NCBI GenBank assembly: GCA_902520885.1
Contig: CABYPW010000001.1
Location: 149,498 to 213,497 of the forward strand
Origin: an uncultured SAR116 cluster alpha proteobacterium
Lineage (GTDB): Bacteria; Pseudomonadota; Alphaproteobacteria; Puniceispirillales; Puniceispirillaceae
DNA: 64,000 bases
Reading direction: 5' to 3'
Part shown: positions 26,910 to 35,695 of the stretch, in pieces
Position numbering within the stretch: the stretch's first letter is position 1
Layout: each line of letters starts with the position of its first letter
Translations under genes and position numbers: made by a program
Notes under the pieces: model-generated
What the model saw: only the letters and a program-made list of their open reading frames with translations
Databases searched by the model: none
Told to the model about the DNA's origin: nothing

Positions 26910-27664
26910 AACATAAGGTGGTGAAAGAAAGTGCTCAGAAACAAACTATATCAGATGATTCGATTTCACAAGCAAGAGCAGCTTTCATGGCATCTGGTGA
27001 AATCTTCGATTGTAAGACAATTTTTGTTGGTATTGGATTGCCCTGTTTAGTTGCCCACATAACCCAGAATTATACATCACCAAACTGTCAACTTGTGTTT
27101 GAGTCAGGACTAATGGAGGTAATGTGCAAAACACAACCTTTATCTACCGCAAGCGCAAATATCGCAAAAGCTTCAAAAATGCATGGTTCTATGCTGGATG
27201 TTTTCAGTATGCTCCAGCGAGGCGAGATTGATGTTGGGTTATTATCTGCAGCTCAAATAGATGTTAACGGAAACCTTAACAGTAGCAAGCTCAATACAAA
27301 ATCTGGAAAAACTATATCACTACCAGGTTCAGGAGGGGCTCACGATATTTCAGTGTTGGCAAATAAAGTAGTTGTTGTAATGCCATCCGACCCAAGACGC
27401 TTTGTAAACAATGTCGATTTCATCACTTCACCAAATATACCGTATGGTAACAGAAAGGGTGTAGTTGGCGTTGCTATGCCAGATGGATATTTCAGTTTTG
27501 AAACAGGAAAGGCTGTCTTACAAAAAATTTATTCTGATAGAAATGCTGAAGAAATCAGAACCTCTTTAAATTGGGATGTAGAAATTTCGTCAACACTAGA
27601 AAGGATTAATCCGCCGTCAAATACGATACTGGAGGGTGCTAATATATTTTTACAGAATAATTAA
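26906..27664 (+). CDS. CoA-transferase beta subunit, GctB/IpdB-like
   Basis: Partner of the preceding gene (252 residues from this start). Seen: GIGLPCLVAHI, the LVFESGLMEV stretch whose glutamate matches the catalytic region of class I CoA-transferases, and GAHDISVLANKVVVVM. A retained glutamate favours a true CoA-transferase over an IpdB-type hydrolase, but the local alignment needs checking. The frame opens at ATG 26894; ATG 26906 is chosen because it forms an ATGA overlap with the alpha-subunit stop, the usual coupling for these pairs. Confidence 0.83.
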   Translation: MKHKVVKESAQKQTISDDSISQARAAFMASGEIFDCKTIFVGIGLPCLVAHITQNYTSPNCQLVFESGLMEVMCKTQPLSTASANIAKASKMHGSMLDVFSMLQRGEIDVGLLSAAQIDVNGNLNSSKLNTKSGKTISLPGSGGAHDISVLANKVVVVMPSDPRRFVNNVDFITSPNIPYGNRKGVVGVAMPDGYFSFETGKAVLQKIYSDRNAEEIRTSLNWDVEISSTLERINPPSNTILEGANIFLQNN

Positions 27665-27752
27665 AATACTATTGAATTTTAAATTAACTTAAAAAGATAA
27701 ATAGATTTCTATGGACAAATTTTTCATTATTGTTACACCGTTATAAAGAAAT

Positions 27753-27760
27753 TATCGATA
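27753..27760. promoter_or_regulatory. TATCGATA palindrome upstream of the lactonase-like gene
   Basis: Fourth of six identical sites, 41 bp upstream of ATG 27802, embedded in ATTATCGATAAA. It lies in the 137-bp gap after the CoA-transferase pair, which suggests a separate promoter for the hydrolase/SDR/dehydratase run. Confidence 0.55.
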
Positions 27761-27801
27761 AAATTAATAATCGTTAAGCATAATAAATTTTGGAGAGAGT
27801 T

Positions 27802-28695
27802 ATGACTATCAAAGATTGTATAGCGCCAGATAGAAACCCAAGAAAACCCAACATAACCCTGCCGAAAGGTAGCATCGATACACATGTACATATTTTTGAG
27901 AGTCATTTCCCCTTGTTTGAAGGAAGAGGATACAATCCACCAGATTCTACATTAGAAGATTTAATACATCTCCACCAAACACTTGGAATAGACAGAGTTG
28001 TTTTTACACAGCCATCCGTTTATGGAGTGGATAACTCAGCCATTTTAAAAGGAATGAAGGTCTTGAACGAAAAGATTCCAAATAAAGCACGTGGTGTTTG
28101 TGCCATTAAAATGGATACTTCTGAAAATTTCCTTCAGGAATTGCATGGACAGGGCATCAGAGGAGTTAGACTTAATCTAGATAACAAAGGCGGGATGCCA
28201 CTTGAACTAAAAGAGATTTCAAAACTTGAAGATAAAATAAAAAGCCTTGGTTGGCATTTAGAGTATTTGTTTCCAGGCAAAGATATTGTGGAACTAGAGC
28301 CGGTGCTGTCTAATGCATCCGTTCCCATATCGATAGGTCACTTTGCATATCAACCTGCTACAGCTGGTATCAATTCAGATGGTTTCAAAACATTATTGAA
28401 ACTTGTAAAAGATGGAAATACATGGATTAAAATATCAGGAGCTAACCGCGTGAGTGAGACAGACCTTCCACCTTATGACGATGTTTTGCCAATGGCCAGA
28501 GCACTCGTGGAAGCTAATTCTGATAATGTAATGTGGGGTACAGACTGGCCTCATCCAAATAAGTATGAAGTAAATCCAAATGATGGAGACCTGGTAAATT
28601 GGTTTGGTGAATGGATAACTGATGATAGCATGCGAAAGCAAATTATGGTTACCAATTCAGAATTATTTTATGATTTTGGTGATTATCAGGGGTAG
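27802..28695 (+). CDS. amidohydrolase-fold hydrolase, PDC-lactonase (LigI)-like
   Basis: A 297-residue TIM-barrel hydrolase. GSIDTHVHIFES gives H28 and H30, GVCAIKMD and GIRGVRLN fit the 2-pyrone-4,6-dicarboxylate lactonase family, and MWGTDWPHPN carries the terminal metal aspartate. Family members open lactones such as PDC or sugar lactones. The frame also opens at TTG 27790, but ATG 27802 has GGAGAG at ideal spacing. It starts a rightward run with an SDR and an IlvD/Edd dehydratase. That pairing (lactonase, SDR, dehydratase) resembles non-phosphorylative sugar acid pathways, so a sugar lactone is a fair alternative substrate. Confidence 0.87.
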   Translation: MTIKDCIAPDRNPRKPNITLPKGSIDTHVHIFESHFPLFEGRGYNPPDSTLEDLIHLHQTLGIDRVVFTQPSVYGVDNSAILKGMKVLNEKIPNKARGVCAIKMDTSENFLQELHGQGIRGVRLNLDNKGGMPLELKEISKLEDKIKSLGWHLEYLFPGKDIVELEPVLSNASVPISIGHFAYQPATAGINSDGFKTLLKLVKDGNTWIKISGANRVSETDLPPYDDVLPMARALVEANSDNVMWGTDWPHPNKYEVNPNDGDLVNWFGEWITDDSMRKQIMVTNSELFYDFGDYQG

Positions 28696-28771
28696 ATGAA
28701 TTAATAAATTTTATTGTAACATACCTTTTTTAAATAAGCCGGTGTGTTCTTCATGAAATTGGAGTAAATTA

Positions 28772-29533
28772 ATGAACCGAACTCAAATAAAGGTCGCACT
28801 TATTACTGGAGGTGGGACAGGCATTGGGAGATCAGCAGCAATAGCTCTGCAAAATGATAATTATAATGTTATCGTTTGTGGGAGAAGAAAGGAACAGCTT
28901 GAAGAAACCGCATCTGTTGGCGCAACTGATAAGCCAAAAATTCATGCTATTGCTGCCGATGTTACCGATAGTAGCTCAGTTAAATCAGTATTTGCAGAAA
29001 TAGAAAAAAACTATGGTAGATTAGATGTGCTATTTAATAATGCAGGTATGGGTGCGCCTCGCGTTGAACTAGACGAATTAAGTGAAGAGGCTTGGCGTCA
29101 ATGTGTTGATGTAAATCTCACTGGTAGTTTTTTGTGCGCACAGGCGGCTTTTAAAATAATGAAATCTCAATCTCCACAAGGAGGGAGAATAATAAATAAT
29201 GGTTCAATAAGTGCCCACTCACCAAGGCCTAATACAATTGCATATACAGCAACTAAACATGCCATTACAGGAATGACAAAAACAATAGCCCTAGACGGAC
29301 GTCCTTACTCTATCGCATGCTCACAACTCGACATAGGTAACGCTGACACAGCGATTGGGAATAGATTTACCAAAGGAGTTCCTCAAGCTAATGGTGACAT
29401 TATGGTTGAGCCAGTAATAGAATCAGATGAGTGTGGCCGCGCGGTAGCTTATATGGCAAGCCTTCCACTTGATACAAATATTCTTAACATGACTATTATG
29501 GCAACTAACATGCCTTTTGTTGGCAGAGGATGA
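28772..29533 (+). CDS. short-chain dehydrogenase/reductase
   Basis: Classical SDR of 253 residues. Seen: TGGGTGIGRS cofactor motif (about 13-22), NNAGMG, the catalytic serine in NNGSISA, and YTATKH carrying the Tyr-x-x-x-Lys pair. It should interconvert an alcohol and a ketone with NAD(P). GGAG eight bases upstream supports the ATG. It lies between the lactonase-like gene and the IlvD/Edd dehydratase. In that setting it may be the dehydrogenase that makes the lactone or keto acid, which is inference from context. Confidence 0.92.
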   Translation: MNRTQIKVALITGGGTGIGRSAAIALQNDNYNVIVCGRRKEQLEETASVGATDKPKIHAIAADVTDSSSVKSVFAEIEKNYGRLDVLFNNAGMGAPRVELDELSEEAWRQCVDVNLTGSFLCAQAAFKIMKSQSPQGGRIINNGSISAHSPRPNTIAYTATKHAITGMTKTIALDGRPYSIACSQLDIGNADTAIGNRFTKGVPQANGDIMVEPVIESDECGRAVAYMASLPLDTNILNMTIMATNMPFVGRG

Positions 29534-29599
29534 AAATACAGAAAAACTTAAACTTGTATTTTCAAAAAGTTTAATTCATTAGAACAGAGAAATTTTAAT

Positions 29600-31291
29600 A
29601 TGGATGATAAAAAAACTGGGATAAGACAAAATTTAACAAATTACGGGGATCTCGGTTTTTCCACATTTTTGCGTAAATCTTTTATTAAGGGTCTTGGTTA
29701 TTCTGATGAGATGCTTGATAAGCCAATTGTCGGAATAATAAACACATTTAGCAATTACAATTCATGCCATGGAAATGTCCCTGACCTTATTCAAAGTTTA
29801 AGAGCCGGTGTTTTAGCTAAGGGCGCTATACCTCTTGAATTTCCAACAATCTCAGTTCATGAAGCCTTTACATATCCAACTTCCATGTATCTTCGCAATC
29901 TTATGGCAATGGATACCGAGGAAATGATTAGAGCACAACCAATGGATTCATGTGTTCTCATCGGTGGCTGTGACAAAACAGTTCCTGCCCAATTGATGGG
30001 TGCATTGAGTGCAGATATGCCGATAGTGCAATTGGTAACTGGCCCTATGCTCACCGGCTCTCATAGAGGAGAGCGTGTCGGCGCCTGCACAGATTGCAGG
30101 AGACTATGGGCTAAATTCCGAGCAGAGGAAATTGACCAAGTAGAGATAGCGGAAGCAAATAATCAGCTGGTGCCAACCGTCGGGACATGTGGCGTAATGG
30201 GTACAGCCAGCACAATGGCGATGATCGCTGAAACACTTGGATTGATGCCACCAGATTCTTCCTGTGCGCCTGCTGTCTCTTCTGAAAGACGCAGAATTGC
30301 TGAGTTTACCGGAGAGATAGCAGTTGAAATCGCAACACTGAAACGAAGGCCAAGTAGTATTCTAAGTGCAAAATCATTCGAAAATGCCTTAATTGTTCTT
30401 CTTGCGATTGGAGGTTCTACAAATGGATTAGTTCATCTAACAGCTATTGCGGGACGAATGGGTATCCAATTGGATATGGATTCGTTTGACGCCCTATCAA
30501 GGGATATCCCGGTAATAGTAGACTTAAAGCCATCTGGTGAGGGGTATATGGAGGACTTGCACAAAGCTGGCGGACTTCCAAGAATACTCATGGAATTGAA
30601 AGATAAGTTGCATCTAGACACACACACTATTACTGGAAAAACTTTGGGGGAAATTATTGATGAAACTAATTTTTCTTGGAAACAAAAAATTGTAAAATCT
30701 GCAGGGAGCCCTGTATACCGAGAGGGTGGGATAGCTGTTCTTAAGGGAAATCTTGCGCCTAACACAGCTATTATAAAACAATCAGCAGCAAGTGATTCAT
30801 TACTCACCCACACAGGAAGAGCGGTTGTATTTGATGGCCTTGAAGATTTAGCAAAAAGAATAGATAGTGAAGACTTGGATGTAAATGAAGATGATATTCT
30901 TGTTTTAAGATACATTGGACCAAAAGGAGCACCTGGAATGCCGGAGGCAGGATTAATTCCAATTCCTAAAAAGCTTGCTAAAAGAGGTGTAAAAGATATG
31001 GTACGAATTTCAGATGGTCGAATGAGCGGCACCGCGTCTGGAACCATAATTCTGCATGTTTGTCCTGAAGCAGCAGATGGTGGGCCACTTGCACTCATAA
31101 AAAGTGGAGATATCATTAGCCTTGATGTGGCTGCCAGAAATTTGCACCTTCACGTAGATGAGCAAGAACTTGAAAAACGGAATAAGTCTCTTGACCTTAG
31201 CAAATTTATAGCAAAACGGGGCTATCATAAATTATATATGGACCATGTTTTGCAAGCGGACAAAGGAGTCGATTTTGATTTTCTTATTTAA
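29600..31291 (+). CDS. IlvD/Edd family dehydratase
   Basis: Iron-sulfur dehydratase of 563 residues. Cluster cysteines are visible as C56 (NSCHG), C124 (GGCDKT) and C197 (GTCGVMGTAS), and PPDSSCAPAVSSER is a family segment. Length and the DKTVPAQLMGAL motif fit both dihydroxyacid dehydratase and sugar-acid dehydratases (arabinonate, xylonate, gluconate type). The catabolic setting, with a lactonase-like hydrolase and SDR upstream and no ilv genes, favours a sugar-acid or hydroxyacid substrate. It is 66 bp after the SDR and 38 bp before a DMT-family transporter. Confidence 0.9.
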   Translation: MDDKKTGIRQNLTNYGDLGFSTFLRKSFIKGLGYSDEMLDKPIVGIINTFSNYNSCHGNVPDLIQSLRAGVLAKGAIPLEFPTISVHEAFTYPTSMYLRNLMAMDTEEMIRAQPMDSCVLIGGCDKTVPAQLMGALSADMPIVQLVTGPMLTGSHRGERVGACTDCRRLWAKFRAEEIDQVEIAEANNQLVPTVGTCGVMGTASTMAMIAETLGLMPPDSSCAPAVSSERRRIAEFTGEIAVEIATLKRRPSSILSAKSFENALIVLLAIGGSTNGLVHLTAIAGRMGIQLDMDSFDALSRDIPVIVDLKPSGEGYMEDLHKAGGLPRILMELKDKLHLDTHTITGKTLGEIIDETNFSWKQKIVKSAGSPVYREGGIAVLKGNLAPNTAIIKQSAASDSLLTHTGRAVVFDGLEDLAKRIDSEDLDVNEDDILVLRYIGPKGAPGMPEAGLIPIPKKLAKRGVKDMVRISDGRMSGTASGTIILHVCPEAADGGPLALIKSGDIISLDVAARNLHLHVDEQELEKRNKSLDLSKFIAKRGYHKLYMDHVLQADKGVDFDFLI

Positions 31292-31329
31292 GAACTCCTC
31301 ATTGGGTTGAAACTATATCAAAAAACGAC

Positions 31330-32235
31330 ATGAAATCGGATAAAATTATTGGTGCTTTATGGATGGTGGTCACGACCATTTGTTTTTCACTTACGCTGAC
31401 GTTTGTAAGATATATTGGCACTGATATGCCAGCTACCCAAGCTGCTTTCATCAGGTATTTATCAGGCGCAATCATGCTAGCACCTTTTTGGGTGCCCGTA
31501 GTGCGCCGATTAATAATCACCGGAAAAAACCAAACGGAAGAGGCTCAGAAGATAAAAAGAAAAAGTCTAGGGTTCTTTATTTTAAGGGGCGCTATTCATA
31601 GTATAGCTGTAATTTTATGGTTTTATGCCACAATGCATATTCCAATAGCTGAAGTCACTGCAATCGGATATTCAATTCCGCTATATGTAACCATTGGAGC
31701 TGCTTTATTTTTCGGAGAGCAGATAAAGCCGTATCATTTTATGGCACTTGCTATAGGGTTTATCGGAGCTCTAATTATAATCAGACCAGGATTTCAAGAA
31801 GTCTCGCTTGGACAATTAGCTCAAATAGTTGCATCTCCTATTTTCGCTGCATCTTATCTAATGGCAAAGAAACTTTCTTTTAAGGAAAGCTCAATGGTGA
31901 TTATTGGCATGCTAAGTCTATTTGTTTCCATGACTCAAATACCAATGGTTCTATTAGTGTGGGTGCCACCTAATTTTTTTGATGTAATGTGTCTTGGGTT
32001 TGTTGCTATTCTTGCTACAATAGGTCATTACGCAATGACACAATCCTTTCGTCTTACACCGATGACAATCAGCCAACCAGTCACTTATTTACAGCTAGTC
32101 TGGGCTACCATTATGGGAATATATTTATTCGGCGATATGTTTGATATTTATGTAATAATAGGTGGTGCTATGATAACACTGTCAGCAACAGTAATTGCGT
32201 ATTTGGATACCAGAAATCTCAGCGAATCAATCTAA
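31330..32235 (+). CDS. EamA/DMT family transporter
   Basis: A 301-residue membrane protein with about ten hydrophobic helices in two EamA repeats; the second starts near GQLAQIVASPIFAASYLMAK. The family exports or imports amino acids, nucleosides and other metabolites. It follows the dehydratase by 38 bp and its stop overlaps the stop of the convergent MatB gene by four bases. No cargo can be inferred. Confidence 0.9.
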   Translation: MKSDKIIGALWMVVTTICFSLTLTFVRYIGTDMPATQAAFIRYLSGAIMLAPFWVPVVRRLIITGKNQTEEAQKIKRKSLGFFILRGAIHSIAVILWFYATMHIPIAEVTAIGYSIPLYVTIGAALFFGEQIKPYHFMALAIGFIGALIIIRPGFQEVSLGQLAQIVASPIFAASYLMAKKLSFKESSMVIIGMLSLFVSMTQIPMVLLVWVPPNFFDVMCLGFVAILATIGHYAMTQSFRLTPMTISQPVTYLQLVWATIMGIYLFGDMFDIYVIIGGAMITLSATVIAYLDTRNLSESI

Positions 32236-33779
32236 TTCACTTCAAAAAAGCTTTTAAACTGTTCCCTTAAGACATTTTTCTGCACCTTTCCCATACTATT
32301 TCTTGGGAGATTAGATGCAAATGCGACATGTTTTGGGCGTTTATAATTTACAAGTTGGCTCGAAACATATCCAATTATATCTTCCTCAGTTAATGATGCT
32401 TGTTCTTTTTTCACCACAACAGCTACAACTGCCTCTCCAAAATCTGCATGATAAACCCCTATAATAGCGCTCTCTATCACATCGGGCAACTCATCTAAAA
32501 CGGCCTCAATCTCCTTTGGATAAATATTAAATCCACCAGAAATAATAAGGTCTTTTCCCCTTCCTACGATAGAGATATAACCATCGTTATCACGGCAGGC
32601 TAGGTCACCAGAGATAAAATACCCATCCTTACGAAATTCTGAGGCCGTCTTCTCTGGATTTTGCCAATAACCAGTAAATAAATTTGCACCTTTGATTTCA
32701 AGACTGCCCACTTGCCCTTCATCAACCTCTTCCATTGTTTCTTGGGAGGTAATGCGAACTTTAATACCCTCTAGTGGTATGCCGACAGTTCCTGCCTTTC
32801 TGATACCCTTATAAGGATTTGAAGTAACCATATTGGCCTCTGTCATACCATAACGTTCTAAAATTGCATGACCTGTCTTCTGCTTCCACTCTTCATGAGT
32901 TTGCGCCAATAAAGGTGCTGACCCAGAAATAAACAGTCGCATATGTTTGGCGGCGATAGACAAATCAGCATGCTGTAGAAGCCGTGTGTAGAAAGTAGGT
33001 ACACCCATTAAGGATGTAGCAAATGGCATTGCTTTAATAATTTTATCTGAGTCAAATTTATCTAAGAATAAAAGCTTTGCACCACTTACAAGAGCGACAT
33101 TTGTTGCAACAAATAATCCATGGGTATGAAAAACCGGCAGTGCATGAATAAGCACATCTTGACTAGTAAAGCGCCATTCTTTGCGAAGTATTAATGCATT
33201 TGAACTCAATGCCCTATGAGAAATCATTGCACCTTTAGGTTTTCCTGTTGTACCAGAAGTGTACAAAATTGCTGCTATATCCTCCTCTTCTCTGGGAATG
33301 ACTTCTGTGAATTTGGCATCTCTTAGATAAACTTCTTCATAAAATGTACCTATATCTTTTGTGCCAATCGTATAGGTAAACGGTACATCTGATTCGCTTG
33401 CAATTTTCATCAATGACTCTGCTCGTTCTGGCACACAAATAAATATAGTCGGTTTAGAGTCATTTAAATAATAGGATACCTCTGCGTCTGTAAAATCTGG
33501 GTTCAACGGTATGTATATACCACCAGCCATTATCGCAGAAATATACAAGCATAGACTGTCTGTAGTTTTTGGTGATTGGACTACTATTCTATCGCCAGCT
33601 TTGATTCCGATTTCCAAAAAAAATGCACAATAACGCTCACATGTAGAAAAAAATGCCTGTCTTGTTATCTCAGTATCATTATCTAAAAATCGAATGAAGG
33701 TCTTATCTGGTGAATCATCTAAACCAATAGATAGAACATTTAGAAGTGCATTAGAAGAATAAAAAGAAGATAATGACAT
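32232..33779 (-). CDS. matB: malonyl-CoA synthetase-like AMP-forming acyl-CoA ligase
   Basis: ANL-superfamily ligase of 515 residues that activates a carboxylic acid with ATP and CoA. The phosphate-binding loop is YTSGTTGKPKGAMISH, the A5 motif ERYGMTEANMVTSNPY and the following AGTVGIPL match malonyl-CoA synthetase MatB closely, and the C-terminal catalytic lysine is in RNSMGKVQKN. MatB makes malonyl-CoA or methylmalonyl-CoA from the free acids. No malonyl-CoA decarboxylase (MatA) or malonate carrier (MatC) is beside it. It is transcribed alone, convergent with the DMT transporter. A related C3-C4 dicarboxylate is possible. Confidence 0.82.
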   Translation of the reverse strand: MSLSSFYSSNALLNVLSIGLDDSPDKTFIRFLDNDTEITRQAFFSTCERYCAFFLEIGIKAGDRIVVQSPKTTDSLCLYISAIMAGGIYIPLNPDFTDAEVSYYLNDSKPTIFICVPERAESLMKIASESDVPFTYTIGTKDIGTFYEEVYLRDAKFTEVIPREEEDIAAILYTSGTTGKPKGAMISHRALSSNALILRKEWRFTSQDVLIHALPVFHTHGLFVATNVALVSGAKLLFLDKFDSDKIIKAMPFATSLMGVPTFYTRLLQHADLSIAAKHMRLFISGSAPLLAQTHEEWKQKTGHAILERYGMTEANMVTSNPYKGIRKAGTVGIPLEGIKVRITSQETMEEVDEGQVGSLEIKGANLFTGYWQNPEKTASEFRKDGYFISGDLACRDNDGYISIVGRGKDLIISGGFNIYPKEIEAVLDELPDVIESAIIGVYHADFGEAVVAVVVKKEQASLTEEDIIGYVSSQLVNYKRPKHVAFASNLPRNSMGKVQKNVLREQFKSFFEVN

Positions 33780-33991
33780 GTTAACGTTTTTAAAAACTTT
33801 TAATTAGGAAAATTATACCGGGATTGTTTATAAGTTTAAAGGGCCATTTTTGATAATTTAATGGTACATAATAATCATATCCAACTAAAACACTATATTC
33901 TTTATTTCCTGTAAAAATAAAAACATAATTACTTTTTTTAAAAATATTCCATTTTATTGTTGATCTACTGGAATGCAGTGCTAAACTTTTT

Positions 33992-33999
33992 TATCGATA
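33992..33999. promoter_or_regulatory. TATCGATA palindrome upstream of the NMT1-type ABC operon
   Basis: Fifth of six identical sites, 43 bp upstream of the ATPase ATG, embedded in TTTTATCGATAATC. The 263-bp gap between matB and this operon shows no other clear element. Confidence 0.55.
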
Positions 34000-34042
34000 A
34001 TCTTGGTTTTTCAAACCTAGATAATTCTTTAAGGGGGAAAAT

Positions 34043-34834
34043 ATGGCTGCTACAGCTAAGAAAAAAGTGAAGAACTCGTCATTTGGCCAGACTGTTATAG
34101 ACGGAAAAAACGTAACAAAGATTTTTGGTGAAACAGTTACCGCACTTGAAGGAGCTGACTTCAACATTAGAGCAGGCGAATTCATCTCTCTCGTAGGCCC
34201 CAGCGGATGCGGAAAATCCACCCTTCTTCGTTTAGTGGCAGGATTAATCGAAAAAACTAGTGGTGACTTAACCGTTAATAACGAGGTTGTAACAAAACCA
34301 CGAACCGATATCGGAATGATGTTTCAGAAAGCTGTCCTGCTTGATTGGAGAACCGCTATTGAAAACGTTCTTCTTCCGTCAGAAATTCAGCACCGAATCA
34401 CGCAAGATGACAAGAATAAAGCAATGGCATCGCTAGATTTAGTAGGCCTAAAAGGTTTTGAATTTCACTTTCCCAAACAATTATCCGGTGGAATGCAGCA
34501 ACGAGTTGCACTTGCACGACTTATCCAAACTGGCGCAAATATTATGTTGATGGACGAGCCCTTTGGAGCACTAGACGAATTCACTAGGGAGCGTCTGAAT
34601 ATTGAGTTAGAGCGTATTGTTGGCGAATTAAAAGCAACAACCCTATTTGTTACACACAATATTCAAGAAGCAATTTTTCTAGCTGATAGAGTGTTAGTCA
34701 TGACACCCCGGCCAGGAAGAATTGCAAAGATTATTGATGTAGATTTTGATCGACCAAGAGATATCTCCATACAGACTAGCCGTGATTTTAATATCATTGT
34801 TGAAGAAGTCAGAGATACACTCGGAGGACATTAA
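34043..34834 (+). CDS. ABC transporter ATPase, SsuB/TauB/NrtD-like
   Basis: A 263-residue ATPase with Walker A GPSGCGKST, Q-loop MMFQKAVLLDW, signature LSGGMQQRVALAR, Walker B IMLMDEPFGALDE and H-loop VTHNIQEA. This sequence type serves nitrate, sulfonate, taurine and pyrimidine/thiamine-precursor importers. A GGGGG Shine-Dalgarno precedes the ATG. It is the first gene of a four-gene operon (ATPase, two permeases, binding protein), with 3 bp to the next gene. Confidence 0.93.
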   Translation: MAATAKKKVKNSSFGQTVIDGKNVTKIFGETVTALEGADFNIRAGEFISLVGPSGCGKSTLLRLVAGLIEKTSGDLTVNNEVVTKPRTDIGMMFQKAVLLDWRTAIENVLLPSEIQHRITQDDKNKAMASLDLVGLKGFEFHFPKQLSGGMQQRVALARLIQTGANIMLMDEPFGALDEFTRERLNIELERIVGELKATTLFVTHNIQEAIFLADRVLVMTPRPGRIAKIIDVDFDRPRDISIQTSRDFNIIVEEVRDTLGGH

Positions 34835-34837
34835 AAC

Positions 34838-35695
34838 ATGTCATATTCAACAACAGATCAGACTAAACATATTAGTATTTTTAAAACGCTCCCATTCCAT
34901 TTGCTAATTTTCGCTGGTCTTATCTTTTTATGGGAAATGGTTAATCTTTATGGGTTTGAAGACCAAATTCAAGCGGACATGATAGCGCCTAGGCCAACTA
35001 ATATAGTACTAGCAATGATTGATATTTTTATCATTGACCAAACAGTTTGGAAACACCTCATATCTACATTTCAAAAAGCTCTCCTTGGAGCTAGTATAGG
35101 AACAGCGATTGGGATGGGGCTCGCAATATCAGCCACTTTAAGTTTAACATTTAGGAAATACATCAAGCCATGGATTATTCTTATGGAAGCCACACCTAGA
35201 ATCGCTGTTGGTCCGATTTTTGTAGCTCTGTTGGGATTCGGTTTATGGGCTGCTGTAGCTTTGGCTGCCCTGGTTGCCTTTTTCGGTCCCTTTGTTAATA
35301 CCTTCCAGGGCCTTATGGAGATAGATGAAGAAGCCGAAGAAATGTTTCGTTCTATGGGCGCTTCACGATTTCAAACATTCTGGAAACTTAGATTCGCATC
35401 TGCTATGGAATTGATTTCTGCTGGTTGGAAGCTTGCAACCGCCTCTGCTTTCGGGGGGGCATTAGTTGCAGAATTTATTCAGGCTAGTGAAGGCATGGGA
35501 GTTTTAATTTCTCAATATGTCATAATGATAACTATGGATTATGCATTCGCCGCACTACTTTCAGTAACCATCTTCGGTTTCATTTTATTCAAGATAATGG
35601 ATTTTTTGGATTATCGTCTGATATTTTGGAAAAATGATCTTCTCCTGCTTAAAGAAAGTGAAAAAAGAAGAAAGAAAGCGGGTGTTGTATCATGA
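34838..35695 (+). CDS. ABC transporter permease 1, SsuC/TauC-like
   Basis: A 285-residue inner-membrane protein with about six helices. The EAA-type loop EAEEMFRSMGASRFQTFWKL contacts the ATPase. Starts 3 bp after the ATPase stop and overlaps permease 2 by an ATGA. It is a different sequence from permease 2, so the channel is probably a heterodimer. Confidence 0.92.
   Translation: MSYSTTDQTKHISIFKTLPFHLLIFAGLIFLWEMVNLYGFEDQIQADMIAPRPTNIVLAMIDIFIIDQTVWKHLISTFQKALLGASIGTAIGMGLAISATLSLTFRKYIKPWIILMEATPRIAVGPIFVALLGFGLWAAVALAALVAFFGPFVNTFQGLMEIDEEAEEMFRSMGASRFQTFWKLRFASAMELISAGWKLATASAFGGALVAEFIQASEGMGVLISQYVIMITMDYAFAALLSVTIFGFILFKIMDFLDYRLIFWKNDLLLLKESEKRRKKAGVVS

Noticed and set aside
25504..28336. 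TATCGATA at 25504 and 28329
   Set aside because: Both lie deep inside coding sequence (ACMSD-like and lactonase-like genes) and were not counted as operator candidates.
30433..31116. 227-codon open frame on the minus strand
   Set aside because: It is exactly antisense to the well-supported IlvD/Edd dehydratase, has no recognisable domain, and its composition follows from the codon pattern of the real gene.
3875..31291. myo-inositol catabolism (iol) cluster
   Set aside because: Gfo/Idh, a ThDP enzyme and a CoA-linked set are present, but IolE, IolB, IolC and IolG-type neighbours are missing and the ThDP gene is not beside Gfo/Idh.
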